The notes under the pieces were generated by a model. It was not told where the DNA came from and made no database searches. It saw only the letters and a program-made list of their open reading frames with translations. This document shows positions 1 to 8,728 of a stretch of DNA of 64,000 nt, one piece after another. The position numbers were made by a program, and so were the translations under genes. Location of the stretch: positions 79,084 to 143,083 of the forward strand of contig NZ_BBPP01000018.1 of NCBI RefSeq assembly GCF_000787835.1, in the 5' to 3' direction. Source of the DNA: Streptacidiphilus melanogenes. Its GTDB lineage: Bacteria > Actinomycetota > Actinomycetes > Streptomycetales > Streptomycetaceae. Position 1 is the stretch's first letter; every line of letters starts with the position of its first letter.

Positions 1-800
1 TTCGGCTGGAGGACGTCGACCCAGGCGTACATGCCGTGCGTGGGCAGGAAGCTGCGCAGGGAGCCGAGCGCGGTGATGTTGTCCAGGATCCCGGACAGGA
101 TGGCCAGGCCCACCGCGCCGCCGACGGCGCCCAGCGGGGCGTCCGTCAGCGTCGACATCCACAGCGCGAAGCCGGCGATGGAGAGCTCGCAGACGAACAG
201 GTAGACGGCGACCAGGGCCAGCCGCCCCGTCGCCGTGCCCGCCGGCAACGAGCCGGCCAGGCTCAGGTGCAGGTCGCCCCAGCCGTACGCGGCCGTGCCG
301 ACGCCGAGCGCGACCAGCGGCAGCACCAGCACCGCGACGGCGCTGAAGCCCAGGGCCACCGCGAGCTTGGCGAGCAGCAGCCGCGCCCGCGGCACGGGGG
401 CGGCCAGCAGGTAGCGCAGCGAGGACCAGCTCGCCTCGGAGGCGATCGTGTCGCCGAAGAACAGCGCCACCGGCACGCTCAGCAGGAAGCCGCTGGCCAT
501 GAAGAGCACCGCGAAGGCGAAGTTGACGCCCGAGGAGGTGGCCGCCTGGATCAGCGAGGGGCTGCCGTCCCGGCCGGAGGGCGTGCCGCCGACGGCGAGC
601 GCGGCCCAGACGATCACCGGCAGTGCGACCATCACGCCGAACACGATCGAGGTGCGGCGGCGCGACAGCTGGCGGCGCGCCTCGACGCGCAGCGGCAGCG
701 TGCGCGAGGGCCGGTAGCCCGCGGCGGCGCCGGACGAGCCGGAAGCGGCCCGCGCGTCGGCCTCGGCGTGAACGGTCCCGGTGTCGGTCTCGGTGCTCAT
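1..800 (-). CDS. ABC-2 type transporter permease (3' end beyond window)
   Basis: Membrane subunit of an ABC transporter; only the first ~266 residues are inside the window. After a hydrophilic N-terminus of about 45 residues the translation shows successive hydrophobic segments (SIVFGVMVALPVIVWAALA; a segment containing FAVLFMASGFLLSVPVALFF; later LALVAVYLFVCELSIAGFAL), typical of ABC-2 permeases. The ATG at 800 overlaps the stop of the upstream ATPase-fusion gene (ATGA, 797-800), so the two are translationally coupled and should form one transporter. The substrate cannot be deduced. Confidence 0.8.
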   Translation of the reverse strand, partial: MSTETDTGTVHAEADARAASGSSGAAAGYRPSRTLPLRVEARRQLSRRRTSIVFGVMVALPVIVWAALAVGGTPSGRDGSPSLIQAATSSGVNFAFAVLFMASGFLLSVPVALFFGDTIASEASWSSLRYLLAAPVPRARLLLAKLAVALGFSAVAVLVLPLVALGVGTAAYGWGDLHLSLAGSLPAGTATGRLALVAVYLFVCELSIAGFALWMSTLTDAPLGAVGGAVGLAILSGILDNITALGSLRSFLPTHGMYAWVDVLQP

Positions 801-3475
801 GCGCGCTCTCCGGTGAGGGTCAGGAAGGCGTCCTCGAGCCGGCGGTGCGGGCCGACCCGCTCCACCGGCACATCGAGGCGCAGCAGTTCGGCGAGGAGCT
901 CGGGGACGGCGAGGCCGTCCAGGCGGACCAGCAGGCCCGGCTCGTCGGTCGCGGCGGTGACGGAGGCGACGCCGTCGAGCGACGTCAGCTTGGCGATCAC
1001 ACCGTCCCGCGCCCCGGCGCTCATCTCGCCCGTGCCGACCAGCAGTTCGTCGTCGTTCCCGGTGATCTCGGCGACCGGGCCGGCCGCGAGCAGCCGGCCC
1101 TGGGTCATCACGACCAGGTGGGTGCAGGTCTGCTCGACCTCGGAGAGCAGGTGGCTGGAGACGATCACCGTGCGGCCGCCGGACGCGTAGCGGGTGATCA
1201 CCGCGCGCATCTCGCGGATCTGCTGCGGGTCCAGACCGTTGGTCGGCTCGTCCAGGATCAGCAGGTCCGGCAGGCCGAGCATGGCCTGGGCGATGGCCAG
1301 GCGCTGCCGCATGCCCTGCGAGTACGTCCGCACCGGGCGTTCCAGCGCCTCGCCGAGGTCGGCGATCTCCAGCGCCCGCGCGACGTGCGCGTCCTCGGCG
1401 GGGCGGCCGGTGGCCTGCCAGTACAGGTCCAGGTTGGCCCGGCCGCTCAGGTGCGGCAGGAAGCCCGCGCCCTCGACGAACGCGCCCACCCGTGACAGCA
1501 CCGGCGCGCCCGCCGCGACCGACTGCCCGAAGAGGTGGACACTGCCCGCGTCCGGGCGGATCAGGCCCATCAGCATCCGCATCGTCGTGGTCTTGCCCGC
1601 GCCGTTCGGGCCGAGCAGACCCAGCACCTGGCCGCGTTCGACCCGGAACGACAGGTCCTTGACGGCGTAGCGGTCGGCCGAGCCGTGGTAGCGCTTGGAC
1701 AGCCCGGCCACGACCAGCGGCGACGCCGCGAGCTCCGGGTCCGTGGCCTGCCCGGCCCGGCGGCGACGGCGCGCGCCCACGCCCGTCAGCACCAGCGCGG
1801 CCGCGACCGCGGCCGCGCTGAGCGGCAGCAGCCACACCCAGGCGGGCAGCGGCGTCCGGTCGTTGCGCAGCGCGGTGTCCATGGGCAGCGTGAGCGGGTC
1901 GGCGGCGGGCAGCGAGACCTGGTACGTCGCCGGCGCGGCGGGCGAGGAGTAGCCGAGGTCGGTCGAGGCCAGGACGAGACGCAGCCGGTGACCGGCGGCG
2001 AAGTCGTGGTCCACGGCCGGGAGCTGCACGTCCACCGTGCCGGAGGAGGTGACCCGCAGCGGGGTGACCAGCTGGTGCGGCAGCACGCTGCTGCCGTCCG
2101 GCGAGACGTCGTAGAGCTTGGCGAAGAGGACCGCCGGGGCGGTGCCGCCGGTGTCGACGGTGACCTTGACGCTGGGCGCGCCGGTCAGCTGCAACGCGCT
2201 GTCCAGCGGCGCGGACTCGAACGCGGCGTACTGGCCCGGCAGGTCCGAGCTGATCGGCAGACTCCCCCCGACCAGCCCGCTGAGCTGCGACAGCGCGCCC
2301 CCGAGCCCGGGCACGGACGAGACGGCCGGCGGCATCCCGCCCGCCGGGTTGGCGACCGCCTGCGGACGCCCGTCAAGGATCACGCTGCGGCGTGAGGTGC
2401 CCGCCAGGGTCGGGTAGCTGTTCGCGCTCGCCCCGAACTGGACCACCTGCCCGGCCGAGACCGAGACGCCGCCGGTCCGGGTGACCCGGAACGCGGGGCC
2501 GGTGTCCACCGCCTTGTCGTGCTTCAGGTAGCGGTCGAACCAGGCCAGCGTGCGCGCCTGGGTCCGGGCGCTCTCCTGGTCGCCGCCGTCGTGACCACCG
2601 GAGAACCAGTCCACGGCGACGGGCGCGCCGTTCGCGGCGATGGCCCGCGCCATCGCGTCGCCCTGGCTGAGCGGGAAGAGCGAGTCGTTCTGACCCTGCG
2701 TGATCAGCGTGGGCACCCGGATGCTGCCGGCGACGGAGTCGGGGCTGGACTGCTTCAGCAGCGCCAGCCCGGCGGGATCGGCCGTCCCGGACAGCGCGGC
2801 GCGCTGGTAGAACTGGCACAGCTGCGCGGTGAACCGGCAGTCGCTGCCGCCGCCGCTGGTGAAGAAGACGCCGGACCAGAGCTTCTTGAAGACGCCGTTC
2901 GGGAAGAGCGCCTGCCCGAGGTCCCACCAGGTGATCTGCGGCGCGATGGCGTCGACCCGCTTGTCGTGACCGGCGGTCAGCAACGCGATCGCCCCGCCGT
3001 ATGAGCCGCCCGCGATCCCCACGCGCGGGTCGTCGGGTCCGTCCTGCAGCACGTCCGGGCGGTGCCCGAGCCAGTCGACCAGCCGCTGCACGTCCGCGAC
3101 CTCGCGGTCGGGCGCGTCCAGGCCGATGGCCCCGGTCGACTTCCCGAAGCCGCGGGCGGACCACGTCATCACCCGGTAGCCGTGCTGCGCGAGGTACCGC
3201 GCCTCCCCGGCCATGTCGTCCTTGCTGCCACCGAACCCGTGGGCGAGCAGCACCGCGGGCCGCGGGGTGGCGTCGCCGGTGGTGAAGTACGCGGTGTCGA
3301 TCCGTACGGTGCTGCCGCTCCCGGGCGTCTCGGGCATCGAGAACACCCGGTCCTGCTCCCGGACGGCAGGCGCGCCGCCGTCACCGGCGGCGACGGCCGT
3401 CCCGCCGCCCACGACGATCAGCGCGGCCACGACCGCGGCGGCCCACCGCCGCGGCATGGGGGCTCTCAGCGGCAC
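797..3475 (-). CDS. S15-type alpha/beta hydrolase fused to an ABC transporter ATPase
   Basis: One reading frame encodes two enzymes. The N-terminal ~540 residues are a secreted or membrane-bound X-Pro-dipeptidyl-peptidase/CocE-type hydrolase: a signal-anchor helix near residues 10-25, HGFGGSK oxyanion region, nucleophile elbow GGSYGG (Ser about 158) and a C-terminal beta-sandwich. A transmembrane segment (WVWLLPLSAAAVAAALVL) and an Arg-rich stop-transfer follow, then a complete cytosolic ATPase with Walker A GLLGPNGAGKTTT, signature YSQGMRQRLAIAQ, Walker B LLILDEPTNGLDP and H-loop SSHLLSE. The GTG start at 3475 is preferred because AAGGGA lies 8 nt upstream; an ATG at 3457 is the alternative. 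The downstream permease overlaps by 4 bp. Both domains look catalytically intact. Confidence is high for the domains and low for the substrate. Confidence 0.85.
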   Translation of the reverse strand: MPLRAPMPRRWAAAVVAALIVVGGGTAVAAGDGGAPAVREQDRVFSMPETPGSGSTVRIDTAYFTTGDATPRPAVLLAHGFGGSKDDMAGEARYLAQHGYRVMTWSARGFGKSTGAIGLDAPDREVADVQRLVDWLGHRPDVLQDGPDDPRVGIAGGSYGGAIALLTAGHDKRVDAIAPQITWWDLGQALFPNGVFKKLWSGVFFTSGGGSDCRFTAQLCQFYQRAALSGTADPAGLALLKQSSPDSVAGSIRVPTLITQGQNDSLFPLSQGDAMARAIAANGAPVAVDWFSGGHDGGDQESARTQARTLAWFDRYLKHDKAVDTGPAFRVTRTGGVSVSAGQVVQFGASANSYPTLAGTSRRSVILDGRPQAVANPAGGMPPAVSSVPGLGGALSQLSGLVGGSLPISSDLPGQYAAFESAPLDSALQLTGAPSVKVTVDTGGTAPAVLFAKLYDVSPDGSSVLPHQLVTPLRVTSSGTVDVQLPAVDHDFAAGHRLRLVLASTDLGYSSPAAPATYQVSLPAADPLTLPMDTALRNDRTPLPAWVWLLPLSAAAVAAALVLTGVGARRRRRAGQATDPELAASPLVVAGLSKRYHGSADRYAVKDLSFRVERGQVLGLLGPNGAGKTTTMRMLMGLIRPDAGSVHLFGQSVAAGAPVLSRVGAFVEGAGFLPHLSGRANLDLYWQATGRPAEDAHVARALEIADLGEALERPVRTYSQGMRQRLAIAQAMLGLPDLLILDEPTNGLDPQQIREMRAVITRYASGGRTVIVSSHLLSEVEQTCTHLVVMTQGRLLAAGPVAEITGNDDELLVGTGEMSAGARDGVIAKLTSLDGVASVTAATDEPGLLVRLDGLAVPELLAELLRLDVPVERVGPHRRLEDAFLTLTGERA

Positions 3476-3579
3476 GAGCAGGTCCCTTCGGCTCCGAGGC
3501 GGGCACGGACCGCACCGCCGCCAGGCATCGTAGGCACAACGATCACCCACCCGAGGACGTGCCCCTCCGTGCGGGGAGC

Positions 3580-4170
3580 TCAGTCCTGCTCGTCCAGCTC
3601 CGCGAGGAGGTCGAGGGCGATCGCCCAGGTCCGCTCCGCGGCGTCCGCGTCGTAGTCCGGGAGATCGGGGTCGGTGTAGAGGTGGCCCGCGCCGCGGTAG
3701 CGGTGGATCTCGGTGTCCGCGCCCGCGCGGGTCATCAGCAGGTACCAGGCGTTCAGCCAGTCCTCCGTCTCGTAGACGTCGGGCTCGGCGACGTGGAGCT
3801 GCACCGGGATCGAGGTGGCCGCGTCCTCCGGGATGTCGGAGGTGCCGTGGAGGAGCAGCAGGCCCCGGGCGCGCTCGTCGGCGAGGGCGAGGTTCTGGGC
3901 GATCGCCCCGCCGAGCGAGAAGCCGGCGTAGACCAGGCCCGGACCGTCCGAGGCCAGCAGCGGGGCGACCGCCGTGACCGCGCGGCGCAGCAGTTCGTCG
4001 CGGGTGATCTCGTCCGCGTAGGCCAGGCCCGACTCGACGTCGTCGAAGGTCCGGCCGTCGAAGAGGTCCGGGGTGTGCACGACGTGTCCGGCGGCGCTCA
4101 GCCGTTCAGCCGCGGCGTGGACGGCCGGGCGCAGGCCGTAGGTGGAGTGGAAGAGGACGATCTGGGCCAC
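3580..4170 (-). CDS. Dienelactone hydrolase family protein
   Basis: Cytosolic alpha/beta hydrolase of about 196 residues, close to the usual DLH length. It starts with the short strand AQIVLFHSTYG. The nucleophile elbow is GFSLGG, so serine occupies the position that is cysteine in classical dienelactone hydrolases. The late GAGHLYTDPDLPDYD segment supplies the catalytic His. The GTG at 4170 was chosen because AAGGAAG sits 7 nt upstream; the frame stays open to 4212 but the extra N-terminal residues are not hydrolase-like. It is divergent from the AMP ligase, with a 206-bp shared intergenic region. The substrate is unknown. Confidence 0.8.
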   Translation of the reverse strand: MAQIVLFHSTYGLRPAVHAAAERLSAAGHVVHTPDLFDGRTFDDVESGLAYADEITRDELLRRAVTAVAPLLASDGPGLVYAGFSLGGAIAQNLALADERARGLLLLHGTSDIPEDAATSIPVQLHVAEPDVYETEDWLNAWYLLMTRAGADTEIHRYRGAGHLYTDPDLPDYDADAAERTWAIALDLLAELDEQD

Positions 4171-4376
4171 GGACGGCTTCCTTCGCAGGCTGGACGGGTG
4201 CCTGTCCATCATCGCCGATGCCGTCCCGCGCCCTGTGCCACCCGCGGCACGGATTGATCCGTCCGGTGGGTTCCACGCGTGGCGCCGCGCGTGCGACGCT
4301 CCTAGCTCCGCTCCGCCCCAGCGCTCCGCAGCGATCCAGCCCCACTGTGCACCGCCGACGACGAGGGGGGACCCGC

Positions 4377-5927
4377 ATGGGCCCGTACCTGCCCGACGCC
4401 GTACGCCAACACGCCGCCCGACGCCCCGGCGCGCCTGCCGTGACCGAGGACGAACGAACCGTCAGCTACCGCGAGTTGGACGCGCGCGCCAACCGCCTCG
4501 CGCAGGCGCTGCTCCGCGAGGGCGGCCTGCAGGCGGGTGCGCGTGTCGGCTGCCTGGCACGGCCCGGGGTGCTCACGGCCGAGCTCCTGCTCGCCTGCGC
4601 GAAGGCCGGCCTGGTGGCGGTGCCGCTCAACTGGCGGCTGGCGGAGCCCGAGTTGGCGGCGGTCGCGCGGGACGCCGAGTTCGCGGCCGTGCTCACGCAG
4701 GAGGAGTTCCTGCCCGGTGCACGGGCGATACGGGCCGTGCTGCCCAAGGCGCCCCTCGTCGTGGACGGCACGCCGGGCCCGGACGAACTCGACTACGAGA
4801 CCCTGCTGGCCGCCGCGTCCGACACGGACCCGGGCGGTGGCGGCGACGGAGAGGGGGAGACCGTCTGCCTCCAGCTCTACACCTCCGGCACGACCGGGCA
4901 GCCCAAGGGCGTCCGGCTCACGCTCGGCAACCTCGACGCCGGTGACCACCTCGTGCGTGAACTGGGCTGGGACCAGCACTCGGTGAGCATGAACGCGATG
5001 CCGTTCTTCCATATCGCCGGGGCCGGATGGCTGGTCCAGGCCCTGGTCGCGGGCGCGCACACGGTCGCCGTGCCGGACCTGGTCCCGCAGCGCGTCGTCG
5101 AGCTGATCGAGCAGCGGCGAATCAGTCACACCTTCTTCGTCCCGGCCGTGTTGCACATGCTCACCTCGCTGCCGGACATCGCCGCGCGCGACTTCTCCGC
5201 GCTGCGCCTGATCGCCTACGGCGCCTCGCCGATCACGCCCGTGCTGCTGCGGCGCTCGATCCAGGTGTTCGGCTGCGGCTTCCTGCAGATCTACGGCCAG
5301 ACGGAGACGGCAGGCAGCGCCACCCGGCTGCTGCCCGAGGACCACGACCCCGACGGCCCCAGGGCCCGTCTGCTGCGCTCGGCCGGGAACACCCGCCCCG
5401 ACGTCGAGGTCCGCGTCGCCGACCCGGCGACCGGCGAGCCGCTGCCGACCGGCGCGGTGGGCGAGATCTGCACCCGCTCCCACTACGTCACCCCCGGCTA
5501 CTGGCGCCGCCCGGAGGAGAACGCCCGTCTGTTCACCGAGGACGGCTGGCTCCGCACCGGCGACGCGGGCTACCTCGACGAGGAGGGCTATCTCTTCATC
5601 ACCGACCGGATCAAGGACATGGTGATCACGGGCGGCGAGAACGTCTACCCGGTCGAGGTGGAGGCCGCCCTCGCCGAGCACCCGGCGGTCCTGGACGTGG
5701 CCGTGTTCGGCACGCCCGACGAGCGCTGGGGCGAGGCGGTCACCGCCGCGGTGGTGCTGCGTCCGGGCGCGGAGGCGGTGAGCCCGGCGGAGCTGATCGC
5801 CTTCGCCCGGGAGCGGATCGCCTCGTACAAGAAGCCGCGCATCGTGCTCTTCCTGGACGAGCTGCCGCGCAACCCGACCGGCAAGATCCTCAAGCGGGTG
5901 CTGCGCGAGCGCTTCGCCGGGGCGTGA
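4377..5927 (+). CDS. Class I adenylate-forming acyl-CoA synthetase
   Basis: Activates a carboxylic acid to the acyl-AMP and then the CoA thioester. The 516-residue protein has the expected motifs in order: phosphate loop YTSGTTGQPKG, YGQTETAG, the adenosine/hinge block GWLRTGDAGYLDEEGY followed by TDRIKDMVITGGENVYP, and the C-terminal catalytic lysine in NPTGKILKR. The ATG at 4377 has a GAGGGGGGA ribosome site. It is the first gene of a co-directional set with a TIGR03084-type protein and an acyl-CoA dehydrogenase, so it probably supplies the CoA ester for that dehydrogenase. There is no carrier-protein domain, so it is not an NRPS module. The chain length of the substrate is not readable from sequence. 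Confidence 0.9.
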   Translation: MGPYLPDAVRQHAARRPGAPAVTEDERTVSYRELDARANRLAQALLREGGLQAGARVGCLARPGVLTAELLLACAKAGLVAVPLNWRLAEPELAAVARDAEFAAVLTQEEFLPGARAIRAVLPKAPLVVDGTPGPDELDYETLLAAASDTDPGGGGDGEGETVCLQLYTSGTTGQPKGVRLTLGNLDAGDHLVRELGWDQHSVSMNAMPFFHIAGAGWLVQALVAGAHTVAVPDLVPQRVVELIEQRRISHTFFVPAVLHMLTSLPDIAARDFSALRLIAYGASPITPVLLRRSIQVFGCGFLQIYGQTETAGSATRLLPEDHDPDGPRARLLRSAGNTRPDVEVRVADPATGEPLPTGAVGEICTRSHYVTPGYWRRPEENARLFTEDGWLRTGDAGYLDEEGYLFITDRIKDMVITGGENVYPVEVEAALAEHPAVLDVAVFGTPDERWGEAVTAAVVLRPGAEAVSPAELIAFARERIASYKKPRIVLFLDELPRNPTGKILKRVLRERFAGA

Positions 5928-5952
5928 CGCACGGTGTGGGGTCGCCCGAAAG

Positions 5953-5970
5953 AATCAAGCACCATTGATT
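5953..5970. promoter_or_regulatory. AT-rich inverted repeat between the acyl-CoA operon genes
   Basis: AATCAA-6-TTGATT followed by a short T run sits in the gap before the TIGR03084-type gene and stands out as an AT-rich island. It could be an operator or an internal promoter element; the stem is too weak to be a convincing terminator. Confidence 0.3.
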
Positions 5971-6021
5971 TTTTCTCGCGGCGGTGCCATCGTCGCTTCG
6001 ACGCCGAAGGGAGGCGACGAG

Positions 6022-6831
6022 GTGGTGGACGCCGCCGTGCAGGTCCTCGCGGACCTGCACGCCGAATCGCAAGCGCTCGACGACCTGGTGGGCCGGGACG
6101 GGCTCGACTGGGCCGCCCCGACCCCCGCCGCCGGTTGGACGGTGGCGCACCAGATCGGCCATCTGGCCTGGACGGACGGAAAGGCGCTGGTCTCCGTCCG
6201 GGCGCCGCAGGAGTTCGGCGAGGAACTGCGGCACGCCCTCGCGGGCGGCGCGGACTACGTCGACGCCGCCGCGTGCGAGCAGGCCCGCAAGCCCGCCGCG
6301 CAGCTGCTGGCCGAGTGGCGTACGGGACGCGCGGCGCTCGCCGACGCCCTGGCGAAGGCCGAGCCGCGCGCCAAGTTCCCGTGGTACGGACCGCCGATGA
6401 GCGTCGCGTCGATGGCCACCGCCCGGCTGATGGAGACCTGGGCGCACGGGCTCGACGTCCGCGAAGCGTTCGGACTGGCCCCCGAGCCCAGCGAGCGGCT
6501 GCGCCACATCGCCCGGCTCGGGGTCCGCACCCGGGACTTCGCCTTCGGCGTGCACGGACTGACGCCGCCCGCCGCCGAGTTCCGCGTCGAGCTGCGCGGG
6601 CCCGCCGGCGAGCTCTGGGCCTTCGGCCCCGAGGATGCCGAGCAGCGGGTGAGCGGGGACGCCCTCGAGTTCTGCCTCGTCGTCACCCAGCGCCGCGACC
6701 GCGGCGACACCTCCCTGCTCGCCGTCGGCCCGGACGCCGACGCCTGGCTGCGCATCGCCCAGGCCTTCGCCGGACCTCCCGGCAGGGGGCGCGGGGACGA
6801 CGCGACCACGACGCCCGGGAAGACGGCGTGA
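6022..6831 (+). CDS. TIGR03084-type metal-binding protein (DinB/maleylpyruvate-isomerase fold)
   Basis: A 269-residue protein with the family's N-terminal helical bundle: a pattern beginning VVDAAVQVLADLHAESQAL, then WDWAAPTPAAGWTVAHQIGHLAWTD-like sequence with the conserved His of the mycothiol-dependent isomerase superfamily, the NR-type helix METWAHGLDVREAF and a C-terminal SCP2-like strand region (EFRVELRGPAGELW). Family members bind a divalent metal and frequently sit beside acyl-CoA genes, as here; the reaction is not established. The GTG at 6022 is chosen because AAGGGAGG lies 7 nt upstream; an upstream TTG at 5965 has no such site. Its stop overlaps the next gene's GTG (GTGA). Confidence 0.75.
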   Translation: MVDAAVQVLADLHAESQALDDLVGRDGLDWAAPTPAAGWTVAHQIGHLAWTDGKALVSVRAPQEFGEELRHALAGGADYVDAAACEQARKPAAQLLAEWRTGRAALADALAKAEPRAKFPWYGPPMSVASMATARLMETWAHGLDVREAFGLAPEPSERLRHIARLGVRTRDFAFGVHGLTPPAAEFRVELRGPAGELWAFGPEDAEQRVSGDALEFCLVVTQRRDRGDTSLLAVGPDADAWLRIAQAFAGPPGRGRGDDATTTPGKTA

Positions 6832-7967
6832 ACGAGCCGCCCGAGCGCGCGCAACTGCGGGACACCGTCCGGCGCTTCGTGAAGTCGGAGGTGCTGCCCC
6901 GGCTCGACGGCTGGGAGCGGGCGGGTGAGCTTCCGCGCGAACTGCACCGCGCCGCGGCCGCGTTGGGTCTGCTCGGCGTCGCCCTGCCGGTCGCGGTCGG
7001 CGGCGGGGGAGGCGACCTGATGGACGCGCTCGCCGTCACCGAGGAGATCCTGCACGCGGGCGGCTCCGGCGGCCTGGTCGCCTCGCTGCTGACGGGCGGC
7101 ATCGCCCTCCCGCATCTCGTCGCCGCGGGCGATCCGGGGCAGCTGGACCGCTTCGTGCGCCCCGTCGTCGCGGGCGAGTCGATCGGCGCGCTCGGCATCA
7201 CCGAACCCGACGCGGGCTCGGACGTGGCCGCGATCCGCACCACCGCCCGCCGGGACGGCGACCACTACGTCGTCAACGGCGCCAAGACCTTCATCACCTC
7301 CGGCTGGCGCGCCGACTTCGTCACCACGGCCGTGCGCACCGGCGGCGCGGGGGCCCACGGCATCTCGCTGCTGGTCGTCGAACGCGGCACACCGGGCTTC
7401 ACCGTCACCCGGCGGCTGGAGAAACTGGGCTGGCACTGCTCCGACACCGCCGAACTGTCGTTCACCGACGCGCGCGTACCGGCGGCGAACCTGGTCGGAC
7501 CGGAGAACAGCGGATTCCTCCAGATCGCCACCCAGTTCGTCACCGAGCGGCTGGCGCTCGCCGCGCAGGCGCACGCGACCGCGCAGCGGGCGCTCGACCT
7601 GGCCGTCGACTGGGCGCGGCAGCGCCACACCTTCGGACGCCCGCTGATCTCGCGTCAGCTGGTCCAGCACACGCTGACGGAGATGGCCCGCCGGATCGAC
7701 CTCGCCCGCGTCTACACCCATCACGTCGCCGCCCGGCACATCGCGGGCGAGGACGTCGTCACCGAGGCCTGCTTCGCCAAGAACACCGCGGTGGAGACCG
7801 CCGAGTGGGTCGTCCACGAGTCCCTGCAACTCCACGGCGGCATGGGCTACATGCGCGAGTCGGAGATCGAGCGGCACTACCGCGACGTGCGCATCCTGGC
7901 GATCGGTGGCGGCGCCGACGAGATCCTGACGGGGCTGGCCGCCCGTCGTCTCGGCTACAAAGCCTGA
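6828..7967 (+). CDS. Acyl-CoA dehydrogenase
   Basis: FAD-dependent alpha,beta-dehydrogenation of an acyl-CoA. The 379-residue chain has the N-terminal helical domain, the FAD-contact ALGITEPDAGSD, YVVNGAKTFITSG, RQRHTFGRPLISRQL and HGGMGYM..YRDVRI blocks. The segment that carries the catalytic Glu in medium/short-chain enzymes reads AIGGGADEI, with Gly in the Glu position. A TERLAL motif in the middle of the protein matches the alternative Glu position used by long-chain and isovaleryl-CoA dehydrogenases. The start GTG overlaps the upstream stop by 4 bp, so it is co-translated with the TIGR03084-type gene. The electron acceptor is presumably ETF; no etf genes are in view. Confidence 0.9.
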   Translation: MNEPPERAQLRDTVRRFVKSEVLPRLDGWERAGELPRELHRAAAALGLLGVALPVAVGGGGGDLMDALAVTEEILHAGGSGGLVASLLTGGIALPHLVAAGDPGQLDRFVRPVVAGESIGALGITEPDAGSDVAAIRTTARRDGDHYVVNGAKTFITSGWRADFVTTAVRTGGAGAHGISLLVVERGTPGFTVTRRLEKLGWHCSDTAELSFTDARVPAANLVGPENSGFLQIATQFVTERLALAAQAHATAQRALDLAVDWARQRHTFGRPLISRQLVQHTLTEMARRIDLARVYTHHVAARHIAGEDVVTEACFAKNTAVETAEWVVHESLQLHGGMGYMRESEIERHYRDVRILAIGGGADEILTGLAARRLGYKA

Positions 7968-8043
7968 GACGGCGGCCCGGAGCATCGCCTAGCGTGTCCA
8001 GGAGATCGTCAAGGAAGCCTTGAGACTCCCGAGGAGGCGCCCG

Positions 8044-8574
8044 ATGCTGCTGGCCACATCCAGGCTCACCCTGCGCCGGTTCCGCGAGGCGGACGCGCCC
8101 GAGCTCGCGGCCTACCGCTCCGATCCGGACGTCGCCCACTACCAGGGCTGGACCGCGCCGGTCACGGCCGAGGCCGCGCTGGCCTGGGTGCACGCCTTCG
8201 CCGCCGGCTCGCCGACGGAACCGGGCTGGTTCCAGTACGCGGTGGAACTGACGGCGGAGGGCCGCCTGATCGGGGACGTAGGCGTCCGCCTGCACGACAA
8301 CCTCCGCCAGGCCGACATCGGCTACACCCTGGCCACGGCCTGGCAGGGCCACGGCTACGCCACGGAGGCGGTGCGCGCCGTCCTGGCCGACCTCTTCGAG
8401 ACCCGCGGCCTCCACCGCGTCGCGGCGGAGTGCGACGCCCGCAACCTGCGTTCGGCCGCGCTCCTGGAACGTGTCGGCTTCACCCGCGAGGGCATGCGCC
8501 GCCAGGCCACCTGGATGAAGGGCGAGTGGACCGACGACCTGCTCTACGGCCTGCTGGCCGCCGACCGGCCGTAG
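8044..8574 (+). CDS. GNAT N-acetyltransferase (RimJ/RimL type)
   Basis: A 176-residue acetyl-CoA-dependent acetyltransferase. It begins with the typical TSRLTLRRFREADAPELAAYRSDPDV strand-helix and carries the acetyl-CoA loop region IGYTLATAWQGHGYATEAV, then the late RVAAECDARNLRSAALLERVGFTREG motif that positions the cofactor. The ATG at 8044 follows GAGGAGG; the upstream in-frame start at 8020 lacks a site. It stands alone, 76 bp after the acyl-CoA dehydrogenase. The acceptor (protein N-terminus, small amine or drug) cannot be predicted. Confidence 0.85.
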   Translation: MLLATSRLTLRRFREADAPELAAYRSDPDVAHYQGWTAPVTAEAALAWVHAFAAGSPTEPGWFQYAVELTAEGRLIGDVGVRLHDNLRQADIGYTLATAWQGHGYATEAVRAVLADLFETRGLHRVAAECDARNLRSAALLERVGFTREGMRRQATWMKGEWTDDLLYGLLAADRP

Positions 8575-8728
8575 GGCATGGCCCGGGGCGCGTGCGCGAC
8601 CTGCGAAGAAGCGGCCCCGGACCGTTGCCCCGAGCTTCGGCATTCGTCTACGGTTGCCATGAGGTAGTGCGGATTCAGTTTCGCAGATGCCAGATCGGGA
8701 CGAAAACGGTTGCCTGAGAGGCCTGGGC

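Noticed and set aside
4377..5927. NRPS adenylation domain
   Set aside because: No carrier-protein or condensation domain follows, and the partners are acyl-CoA oxidation genes.
5953..5973. Rho-independent terminator after the AMP ligase
   Set aside because: The stem is only six A/T-rich pairs and the next gene follows closely in the same operon.
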